Positions 26,651-33,353 of a DNA stretch of 50,608 bases are shown here, piece after piece. Location: the NCBI GenBank assembly GCA_947585665.1, contig CANPXE010000012.1, positions 1-50,608 of the forward strand, in the 5' to 3' direction. The DNA comes from an uncultured Bacilli bacterium. GTDB lineage: Bacteria; Bacillota_I; Bacilli_A; RF39; UBA660. The notes under the pieces were generated by a model that did no database searches, was not told the origin of the DNA, and was given only the letters and a program-made list of their open reading frames with translations. A program made the position numbers and the translations under genes. Each line of letters starts with the position of its first letter. Position 1 is the stretch's first letter.

Positions 26651-27436
26651 TTATTTTACTAATCGCTTATCTTCATAATAGGCACCTACTAAATTGCGAC
26701 CACATTTCGTTTTAGGTCCTAAATCTGTAAAATAATCATCATTTTTTAAAGTATTATCCGTATTCCAAACGATTTTTTCTCTAAGGACACCAGATGAAGT
26801 CAATTGTTCTGTTATAGCACGATGAAAGTCAACATAATAATATTTAGCTTTGTCATTAACGTCAGCTAATTTAATACTATTCTTCCAAAGTTCTTCACGT
26901 TTCGCAAACTCAGGCCAATTGCGATATTTAAAATTTTTACCAACACAAGCACCAATATATACTTTGACATCTTTTGGGGTTGTTTGAAATTCTTCCTCTA
27001 AAACACTCATGATAGCTAATGGTAAAGCACGATTAATTGACCCACCATCACATTTAGCTATCGCTGTTACGCCACTCTTACTATCTTCAATTACGACAAC
27101 AGGATTATCACTGGTAGTAGACCCAATTAATACCCCTTCTATTTCGCTTGTCAAAATTAAAATAGATTCATTAAAATTGCGTCCTAGACCATTTGCATTC
27201 TCTTTAGTTATGATATGATAATCATTTTTGCCACTTTGTCCAAGTGCAATAAACATCTTTTCTGGACTAAAGCCATGATTATAGGCTAGTAATTCTTTTC
27301 TTCGTCTAAAGTCTAGTGCTCTTTTTTCTTTACTACTATTCCTTGGATAAAATCTACTTGACTCGGACATTATTCCATATTTATTACCGGTATTGACAAT
27401 TTTCACTTCATCTAATTGATCAAATACTTTAATCAT
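26651..27436 (-). CDS. YfiH/PgeF (laccase-domain)-like protein with altered metal-site residues
   Basis: 261 residues following the multicopper-polyphenol-oxidase/YfiH pattern: an ESILILTSEIEGVLIGSTTSDNPVVV block aligns with the 'taDClPi' region, AIAKCDGGSINRALP with 'HaGWRGt', VYIGACVGKNFKYRN with 'iGPsIg..yeV', and NTDNTLKNDDYFTDLG..CGRN with 'cT....ffSyRr..GR'. The usual Cys after Asp is Asn and the His before the glycine run is Cys, so the canonical His-Cys-His metal site is not intact. Active homologues act as purine nucleoside phosphorylases or in peptidoglycan editing; activity here is doubtful. Monocistronic with a consensus promoter. Confidence 0.65.
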   Translation of the reverse strand: MIKVFDQLDEVKIVNTGNKYGIMSESSRFYPRNSSKEKRALDFRRRKELLAYNHGFSPEKMFIALGQSGKNDYHIITKENANGLGRNFNESILILTSEIEGVLIGSTTSDNPVVVIEDSKSGVTAIAKCDGGSINRALPLAIMSVLEEEFQTTPKDVKVYIGACVGKNFKYRNWPEFAKREELWKNSIKLADVNDKAKYYYVDFHRAITEQLTSSGVLREKIVWNTDNTLKNDDYFTDLGPKTKCGRNLVGAYYEDKRLVK

Positions 27437-27460
27437 AATATCACCCTTTTAATGCGCACA

Positions 27461-27489
27461 ATTATATCAAAAAAAGGTATTTTTGTCAA
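27461..27489 (-). promoter_or_regulatory. Consensus promoter of laccase-domain gene
   Basis: TTGACA (27489-27484), exact 17-nt spacer, TATAAT (27466-27461). Confidence 0.9.
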
Positions 27490-27509
27490 AAAAAAGACCA
27501 TTTGGTCTT
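27488..27509 (-). terminator. Terminator after khpA
   Basis: AAGACCA / TGGTCTT stem with a 2-nt minimal loop, TTTTTTTT on the minus strand; overlaps the stop and touches the next promoter. Confidence 0.85.
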
Positions 27510-27756
27510 AAAAACTATCAATATTAATTTTTACTCTTTTGTTATCTTTTAAATAACTACTTGCTTGAACCAAAGTTCTAATCGCATTAGCGCATCTTCC
27601 ATTCTTACCAATGACACGTCCCATATCTTCACTATCAATCATAACTTGAATTAAGATTTCACTTTCATCATCAGTAGGAAATTCTTTAACACTAACAGAT
27701 TCTTTGTTCATGACAAGAGATTTAACAATCTCCTCTGTTAAAGCTACTAAATCCAT
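27508..27756 (-). CDS. khpA: KH-domain RNA-binding protein KhpA
   Basis: 82 residues, full length for the YlqC/KhpA family. One KH domain with the GXXG loop in VIGKNGRCANAIRTL (about residues 41-55). In Firmicutes KhpA pairs with KhpB (Jag/EloR) and binds many RNAs, affecting cell elongation and division. It follows rpsP by 2 nt, the conserved order; the usual next genes rimM and trmD are absent because a terminator follows at once. Confidence 0.93.
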   Translation of the reverse strand: MDLVALTEEIVKSLVMNKESVSVKEFPTDDESEILIQVMIDSEDMGRVIGKNGRCANAIRTLVQASSYLKDNKRVKINIDSF

Positions 27757-27758
27757 AA

Positions 27759-28160
27759 TTATTCAGCTTCCTTTTTAGTTGCTTTTTTAGTAGTTGTTTT
27801 CTTAGCTGGTGCTTTTTTTGCTTCGGCTTTCTTAGGAGCAGCCTTTTTCTCTTCTTTTACTTCTTTTTTAGGTTTTGCTTCTTTTTTAGCCTTAGTTCCT
27901 TTTGATTCAGCAAACTTCTTCATAATTCCAGCTTCACTAAATAGATTTCTAACCGTATCAGTTGGTTCAGCACCATTCTTTAACCATTTCATTGCTACTT
28001 CTTCTTGAATGTTTACAGTAGCAGGAGTAGTTAAAGGATTATAAGTTCCAACTAATTCAATGTATTGTCCATCTCTTGGACGTCTAGAGTCACTTGCAAC
28101 AATACGATATACAGGTTTCTTTTTAGCACCCATTCTTGTCAATCTAATTTTAACTGCCAT
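27759..28160 (-). CDS. rpsP: 30S ribosomal protein S16 with long basic tail
   Basis: 133 residues. The first about 85 are canonical S16 ([39 protein letters not shown]). The remaining about 45 form a low-complexity Lys/Ala/Glu tail ([19 protein letters not shown]..), well beyond the about 90 residues of B. subtilis S16. It binds 16S rRNA early in 30S assembly. RBS ATGGAGGAAGAAAT; consensus promoter upstream. Confidence 0.97.
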   Translation of the reverse strand: MAVKIRLTRMGAKKKPVYRIVASDSRRPRDGQYIELVGTYNPLTTPATVNIQEEVAMKWLKNGAEPTDTVRNLFSEAGIMKKFAESKGTKAKKEAKPKKEVKEEKKAAPKKAEAKKAPAKKTTTKKATKKEAE

Positions 28161-28191
28161 ATTTCTTCCTCCATTTCATAATTCATTATAG

Positions 28192-28220
28192 ATTATATGC
28201 CAAAAGAAAAGAACTGTCAA
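28192..28220 (-). promoter_or_regulatory. Consensus promoter of rpsP-khpA
   Basis: TTGACA (28220-28215), 17-nt spacer, TATAAT (28197-28192). Confidence 0.9.
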
Positions 28221-28250
28221 CCTTTTTTTGTTAACACCTCTTCTATTTTT

Positions 28251-28781
28251 TTATTCTAAGAAATTTTCTTCGACTTCTTCATCAATAGCTTTATCTGTTT
28301 CTTCATCTAATTTTCCATCATCTAATGCATCCCATTCTTCCTCTTCTTCATCGACTGCTATTTTAACTTTGGTATTACCAACTATCTCAACACCTAATTC
28401 TTTTTCAATCGTATAGACAATTGTTCCATCATTAATATCAGCTTGAACAACAGTTGGTTGTTTTAGACTTCTAACAACGATTTCTTCTTCACTATCAAGT
28501 TCTTCTTTACGTGTCAATTGAACAAGTTCTTGATAATTATTAGTCGTTCTAATAACATCCGTTTTCGTATTGTCATCATATGAATACCAAACATTTATAT
28601 CATAACTACCATCAATCTTTATTTTGTCACCATCTTTTGTTCCTTTAAAGTTATGATTAATTACCCAACATCCTAAAATAGTAGTTGGTTTAACATCAGG
28701 TGTAATACTATTAGTAGTTGTAAAAGTTTTCTTTCCTTTACCAATGACCGCCTTAGTAACTATTTCTCTAAAATTTGCCAT
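28251..28781 (-). CDS. cotE: Outer spore coat morphogenetic protein CotE
   Basis: 176 residues, close to the 181 of B. subtilis CotE, and similar along the whole length: FREIVTKAVIGKGKK, ITPDVKPTTILGCWVINH, DGSYDINVWYSYDDNTKTDV, LGVEIVGNTKVKI, and the same very acidic C-terminus (EEEEEWDALDDG). CotE builds the outer spore coat around the mother-cell side of the forespore. It lies downstream of miaB-ricA, the same order as in B. subtilis. Separated from ricA by a terminator, so it has its own promoter; CATAAACT at about 28809 resembles a SigE -10 but is only suggestive. Confidence 0.92.
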   Translation of the reverse strand: MANFREIVTKAVIGKGKKTFTTTNSITPDVKPTTILGCWVINHNFKGTKDGDKIKIDGSYDINVWYSYDDNTKTDVIRTTNNYQELVQLTRKEELDSEEEIVVRSLKQPTVVQADINDGTIVYTIEKELGVEIVGNTKVKIAVDEEEEEWDALDDGKLDEETDKAIDEEVEENFLE

Positions 28782-28837
28782 ATAATTCCTCCCATTCTAG
28801 TTTATGCAAAAGATAAGAAATAAGTTAAAATCATAAT

Positions 28838-28871
28838 AAAAAAAATAAAAAAGTTCTAAAATCTAGAACTT
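28838..28871 (-). terminator. Terminator after miaB-ricA
   Basis: AAGTTCTA / TAGAACTT stem with a 5-nt loop, then TTTTTTATTTTTTTT on the minus strand. Confidence 0.85.
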
Positions 28872-29222
28872 TTAAGATAATTTATCATTAATATAATTTT
28901 CAATAATAGTCTTTATCTCTTGAAAAGTATTATTTAGATCTTCCAAAAGATAATTATATTCTTGATAGATAGGAATGGCATTTAATTCAAGAAGTATTTC
29001 ATCAATTTCTTTTTGTAATTTAGAAATATCTTTCTTTTCTACTTCAAGTTTAACCATTTGCTTTTGAAGAGCTTTGACTCTATTGATTTTTTGAACAATT
29101 TCTTCGTTTTTCTGCATCTTTTTTTCTATTTGTTTAAACTTTTGATAATTAGAAGAATTTTGAATATAAGAGACGATGTCATCTACTTTTGTTAAAACTT
29201 TTTCATTCAACGACTTTTCCAT
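28872..29222 (-). CDS. ricA: RicA/YmcA-like (YlbF/YmcA family) protein
   Basis: 116 residues, entirely helical and charged, with VDDIVSYIQNSSNYQKFKQI at the start and a central KALQKQMVKLE helix typical of the YlbF/YmcA family. In B. subtilis RicA, RicF and RicT form an Fe-S complex that directs RNase Y processing and affects biofilm, competence and sporulation. The start overlaps the miaB 3' end by 20 nt and has GGAG 7 nt upstream. Position between miaB and cotE supports RicA over YlbF. Confidence 0.8.
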   Translation of the reverse strand: MEKSLNEKVLTKVDDIVSYIQNSSNYQKFKQIEKKMQKNEEIVQKINRVKALQKQMVKLEVEKKDISKLQKEIDEILLELNAIPIYQEYNYLLEDLNNTFQEIKTIIENYINDKLS

Positions 29223-30618
29223 CTAAACTCCACGTTTTAGCGTCTACTACTTCAACATTAATTATTTTACCAATCAAAGATTCATCACCTTTGAAATTGA
29301 TTAATTTCTTTGTCTCAGTATATCCAAATAATTCATTCTTCTTAGTACTTGTACCTTCTACTAAAACCGATAAAACTTGACCAACTAATTTTTTATTTTG
29401 TTGTAAAAAGTATTTATTGACAACTTTATTTAATCTTTGAAGACGTTCTTCTTTAACTTCTTCTGGTACTTGATTATCTAATTTCGCAGCGGGTGTCTTT
29501 TCGCGTGGTGAATAGATAAAAGTATAAGCATTATCATATTTGCAATGTTCAACTAAATCTAAAGTCTCAAGAAAATCTTCTTCTTCTTCACCAGGGAAAC
29601 CAACAATGATATCAGTGGAAAGCGAAACATTAGGAATTCTTTCTCTAATTTTATCAAATAGTTCAAGATAACTCTCTTTCGTATAACGACGTCCCATCAA
29701 TTTTAAAATACGACTAGAACCAGATTGAACAGGTAAATGAACATAAGGCATAATATTTTTATTTTTAGCGATGACATCAATCATGCCATCAGTAAAGTCC
29801 CAAGGATGGCTAGTCATGAAGAAAATGCGAGGAATTCCCGTATGACTAACATCTTCTAAAAGATTTTCCATCGTATATTGATAATCAAAGTCTTTACCAT
29901 AAGCATTGACGTTTTGCCCAAGAAGAGTAACCTCTTTATAACCTTCTTTAACTAATTCTTCTACTTCTCTTATGATGTCTTTAGGATTACGACTTCTCTG
30001 TTTTCCACGCGTATAAGGAACAATACAATAAGTACAGAACTTATCACAACCATAGATGATATTGACATAGGCTTTATAAGGACTCTCTCTTTTAACAGGA
30101 ACACCTTCAATGATATTACCTTCACGACTTAATACTTCTATTTCTTGTTTTTGACTTTGTAGAGCATCATTTAAAATATATGGTAAACGATGCATATTAT
30201 GCGTTCCAAAAACAAAATTAACCCATTTATACTTCTTGATTATTTTTTCGACAACGCCCTCTTCTTGCGCCATACATCCACATAATCCCACAATTAAATC
30301 AGGATTATCTTTTTCTTTGATATGTTTTAGTCTTCCAAGCATACCAAAAGCTTTATTATGAGCATTCTCCCTAATAGAACAAGTATTTAATAAGACTAAA
30401 TCAGCATCTTTATAATTATCTACTTCTACAAAAGACAATTCTTCAAGCATGGCCTTAATATTTTCACTATCATGTTCATTCATTTGACAACCATAAGTCT
30501 TTAAAAAATACTTCTTACCTGAACCAATTTTTTTCAAACTATCATCTAATTCATATAACTCTTTTTCAACTTTTTCTTTCGTTCTTTTCTTTGCTTTAAT
30601 ATAATCAGGTAGTTCCAT
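29203..30618 (-). CDS. miaB: tRNA-2-methylthio-N6-isopentenyladenosine37 synthase
   Basis: 471 residues from the ATG at 30618 (an in-frame GTG at 30627 is the alternative). UPF0004 domain with FLKTYGCQMNEHDSE, LNTCSIRE and GLCGCMAQ cysteines binding one cluster; radical-SAM CxxxCxxC in YGCDKFCTYCIVPYTRG; C-terminal TRAM domain. It methylthiolates i6A37 in tRNAs reading UNN codons. Upstream of ricA and cotE as in Bacillus. Confidence 0.96.
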   Translation of the reverse strand: MELPDYIKAKKRTKEKVEKELYELDDSLKKIGSGKKYFLKTYGCQMNEHDSENIKAMLEELSFVEVDNYKDADLVLLNTCSIRENAHNKAFGMLGRLKHIKEKDNPDLIVGLCGCMAQEEGVVEKIIKKYKWVNFVFGTHNMHRLPYILNDALQSQKQEIEVLSREGNIIEGVPVKRESPYKAYVNIIYGCDKFCTYCIVPYTRGKQRSRNPKDIIREVEELVKEGYKEVTLLGQNVNAYGKDFDYQYTMENLLEDVSHTGIPRIFFMTSHPWDFTDGMIDVIAKNKNIMPYVHLPVQSGSSRILKLMGRRYTKESYLELFDKIRERIPNVSLSTDIIVGFPGEEEEDFLETLDLVEHCKYDNAYTFIYSPREKTPAAKLDNQVPEEVKEERLQRLNKVVNKYFLQQNKKLVGQVLSVLVEGTSTKKNELFGYTETKKLINFKGDESLIGKIINVEVVDAKTWSLDGKVVE

Positions 30619-30659
30619 ACTTCTCACTTCTTTCTTGTTATATTATACTAGATATTGAC

Positions 30660-30691
30660 AAAAAGAAAAAGTAATATTTTAAACATTACTT
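30660..30691 (-). terminator. Terminator after ankyrin-repeat gene
   Basis: AAGTAAT / ATTACTT stem and TTTTTCTTTTT on the minus strand; it includes the stop codon. Confidence 0.75.
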
Positions 30692-31374
30692 CCCTTTAAA
30701 ACACCACTAATGATTTTATCCATTTTATTAGTTTTATTATCATTAATGACTTCATCTTTAATAACAGTATAATCTCTTTTAAAACAACTCACTAATTTTT
30801 CCATTCTCGGAACTAATTCTTTTTCATCAAGTGAATCAATAATTACTTGTAAATTAGCTAGTTTAGTATACTTACCATAACGATTAGTTTTAATATAAGT
30901 ATCATACATTTTCTTAAAAGATGCGATATCGATACTGTTAAATCTTTTATCTTCAAGTATCTTCACTGTTGTATAAATGTAATCCTCATTAATTGATCTA
31001 TCAAGGATTGTTTCTCCTTTATTATTCTTTATATTGGGTAAAAATTTCTTATTCTTTTTTAATTGTTTAATTATTTCTAAAACATTAGTATATCTTATTA
31101 AAACTAAGATGTGAGCAAAGGTATTACCATCGTTGTTTTGATGATTGACATCCCAATCTTTGTTCTTCATATGCTTTAGAACTAATTCATATTGACCTCT
31201 TTTTAGTAATCTTACTAAGACGTCATTTCCATTTTCGTCACAAACATTAATGTCTATTTTATGTTTGCTTAGCAATTTATCAACTATTGTAAAGTGCCCT
31301 TCTTTAATTAATTCAAAAACCAGGGATGGATCTTCACAACAGGCAACAAATGCTTTTTCTTCATCATAAAACAT
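30679..31374 (-). CDS. Ankyrin-repeat protein
   Basis: 231 residues. About four ankyrin-type repeats between residues 20 and 150: VDKLLSKHKIDINVCDENGND, the following ELVLKHMKNKDWDVNHQNNDGNT, LEIIKQLKKNKKFLPNIKNNKGET, and a diverged last one. The C-terminal 80 residues are charged helices. No signal peptide or TM. Ankyrins bind proteins; no enzymatic domain seen, so function is unknown. RBS GAGAGGTG; own promoter. Confidence 0.8.
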   Translation of the reverse strand: MFYDEEKAFVACCEDPSLVFELIKEGHFTIVDKLLSKHKIDINVCDENGNDVLVRLLKRGQYELVLKHMKNKDWDVNHQNNDGNTFAHILVLIRYTNVLEIIKQLKKNKKFLPNIKNNKGETILDRSINEDYIYTTVKILEDKRFNSIDIASFKKMYDTYIKTNRYGKYTKLANLQVIIDSLDEKELVPRMEKLVSCFKRDYTVIKDEVINDNKTNKMDKIISGVLKGSNV

Positions 31375-31412
31375 TTATACACCTCTCTACTTTTCCAATG
31401 TGACAATTAATT

Positions 31413-31441
31413 ATTCTAGCAAAAATGAAGATACTTGTCAA
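31413..31441 (-). promoter_or_regulatory. Promoter of ankyrin-repeat gene
   Basis: TTGACA (31441-31436), 17-nt spacer, TAGAAT (31418-31413). Confidence 0.8.
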
Positions 31442-31498
31442 ATTAAAAATAAACTAACTTTTATATCGCTTTTATGATATATTAATAGTGGTGATAAT

Positions 31499-31798
31499 AT
31501 GATAATCAAGATTATTGAAGCAAAAACATTTAAAGAACGCCTTCTTGGTCTAATGTTTAAAAAAAATATCAATTATGGTCTTCTCTTTCCCCATTGTAAC
31601 AGCATTCATACCTTTTTCATGCGTGAAAAAATCGATGTCGTAATGACCGATAAAAATAATAAAGTCTTATACATCAAAAAAGGACTAAAGCCAAATAGAA
31701 TCATCTTACCTAAAAAAAAGGTCTATAATACTTATGAGTTTCCCAACAATTTTATTAAAGATTTACATATAAATGATTATATAAAAAGAGATAATTAA
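31499..31798 (+). CDS. DUF192 family protein
   Basis: 99 residues on the plus strand; GTGGTGAT lies before the ATG. The DUF192 pattern is clear: KTFKERLLGLMFKKN, then GLLFPHCNSIHTFFMREKID, VVMTDKNNKVLYI, and a late NTYEFPNN in place of the usual 'vLElp.G'. Homologues are usually secreted or follow a signal peptide; this one has none, so a cytoplasmic form. Function of the family is unknown. Convergent with uppP. Confidence 0.85.
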   Translation: MIIKIIEAKTFKERLLGLMFKKNINYGLLFPHCNSIHTFFMREKIDVVMTDKNNKVLYIKKGLKPNRIILPKKKVYNTYEFPNNFIKDLHINDYIKRDN

Positions 31799-31815
31799 AT
31801 ATCTCTTTTTTACAT
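31783..31815. terminator. Bidirectional terminator between DUF192 gene and uppP
   Basis: Perfect 10-bp stem AAAAAGAGAT / ATCTCTTTTT with an 8-nt loop; A-run and T-run on both sides serve both convergent genes and include both stop codons. Confidence 0.85.
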
Positions 31816-32619
31816 AAATAATACCCAACCAATGACAACTAATCCTAAAATGATACGATAAATCATAAATGGTAAAAAGTCGTTTTTCTTCAAGTATCTC
31901 AACAAGAAACTAATACATAATAGTCCTGATACAAAGGATACGAGAACACCTATGATAAATAGTGAAAGATTAGCCATAATTGGTGCGAAACCATCTTTTA
32001 ATAGGAATAGACATACAGAACCTAAAACGACAGGCGCTGATAAATAGAACGAAAACTTAGCTGCATCTTCCTTATTAATCTTTAGAGCACGCGAAGCAGC
32101 GATTGTTGTACCACTTCTAGAAAAACCAGGAATTAGAGCAAAGACTTGACTACAACCTATCAAAATGGCGTCCTTTAAAGTTATCTTATCAAGATCTTTT
32201 TTACTAGGCATTTTCTTATCGACAAGATAGATTAAAATACCCATAAAAATTAGTGCTAAAGCAATTAAAATGAATTGTTTTCGAAAGAACTCTTCAACAA
32301 CATCTTCAAATAGTACACCAGCAATAGCAGCAGGAATAGTTGCGGCAACAATGTACCAAAGCATCTTTCCTTCTTTTTCTTTTGTTCCTTTAGTAAAACC
32401 AGATATTAACATCTTTAAGAAATCTTTAAAAAAATAAATGCCGATTGCTAGAAGCGTTCCAAAGTGAAGAGCAATATCAAATAACATACTTATATCTTCA
32501 CTAATTGTTGCACTACCAATTCCAAAAACATCTCTAAAAATAATTAGATGCGCTGATGATGAAATCGGTAAAAATTCCGCAATACCCTGAATTATCCCTA
32601 AAATTATAACATCAAACAT
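31810..32619 (-). CDS. uppP: Undecaprenyl-diphosphate phosphatase (BacA/UppP)
   Basis: 269 residues, seven or eight TM segments. Motifs IIQGIAEFLPISSSAHLI and PGFSRSGTTIAASRAL contain the catalytic Glu/Ser/Arg residues of the family. It recycles undecaprenyl diphosphate to the monophosphate carrier and can confer bacitracin tolerance, complementing UppS encoded at 25872. RBS AGAGGTGG; 17 nt after the upstream gene stop, so in the lon unit. Confidence 0.95.
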   Translation of the reverse strand: MFDVIILGIIQGIAEFLPISSSAHLIIFRDVFGIGSATISEDISMLFDIALHFGTLLAIGIYFFKDFLKMLISGFTKGTKEKEGKMLWYIVAATIPAAIAGVLFEDVVEEFFRKQFILIALALIFMGILIYLVDKKMPSKKDLDKITLKDAILIGCSQVFALIPGFSRSGTTIAASRALKINKEDAAKFSFYLSAPVVLGSVCLFLLKDGFAPIMANLSLFIIGVLVSFVSGLLCISFLLRYLKKNDFLPFMIYRIILGLVVIGWVLFM

Positions 32620-32636
32620 AAATCCACCTCTTTATT

Positions 32637-33353
32637 CTAACCATTACGCATGGCCTTTACTTTTTCTTTGAAACTAGGAGCAGTTCCCTTTGCCTGTTCC
32701 ATGGCCTTTTCTCTTCCAAGTTTAATTTTTTTTAAAGTTTTATCGGTAACTTTTTTAAATACGCGATAATCATCGCGACTAGCAAAATCACTTCTTTTAA
32801 CATCATTAAGACTAGACCATACTTTTGGTAATACTTTTCCATCTAACAAGTATCCCATATGATATTTAGTAAGATAAGCAACGGTTGCTAGATAGTATTT
32901 ATTTCTTTTTACTTTTGATACATTACCATGATCTATTATATCAAACATTTCTAATAAATGGGCATTCATTTTGCCAACGTCCATTTCTAAATTTTTAAGT
33001 CCTAAATCACAAGCTTCAAAATATTCATATTGCCCAGTGAAGTCTTCACGGTAATCTGAATCTCTTTTATCATATTCATCAAGGCGATGAGTAATGACAA
33101 ACATCGCATTAATTGTATCTTCTCCTAATTCCTCTACAGGTTTATCTTTATTAGCATCAATCATTTTATATAAAATGTTTTTGTACCAATAAGCAAAACA
33201 TACATAAAGATTAGTCATTGAACAAGCTGTACCAGTAATAAATCTTTTAAATTGTTCTTCATCGGAAGCAATTTTCATCAATTCATCAGGTGATAGTGTC
33301 GCTAGTTTTTGTTTGGACTCGAGAACTAATCTAATTAGTTTTCTTTCTTCCAC
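32637..33353 (-). CDS. Unknown cytoplasmic protein coupled to lon
   Basis: About 238 residues from a GTG (33353) placed 8 nt after GGGGG; a TTG at 33371 is the longer option. Helical, charged, with no TM segment, signal or catalytic motif I can name. Central aromatic block CFAYWYKNILYKMID and a very basic C-terminus (KKVTDKTLKKIKLGREKAM). It overlaps the lon 3' end by 23 nt, so it is translated from the same mRNA. No family recognised; a Lon substrate or adaptor would be speculation. Confidence 0.7.
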   Translation of the reverse strand: MEERKLIRLVLESKQKLATLSPDELMKIASDEEQFKRFITGTACSMTNLYVCFAYWYKNILYKMIDANKDKPVEELGEDTINAMFVITHRLDEYDKRDSDYREDFTGQYEYFEACDLGLKNLEMDVGKMNAHLLEMFDIIDHGNVSKVKRNKYYLATVAYLTKYHMGYLLDGKVLPKVWSSLNDVKRSDFASRDDYRVFKKVTDKTLKKIKLGREKAMEQAKGTAPSFKEKVKAMRNG

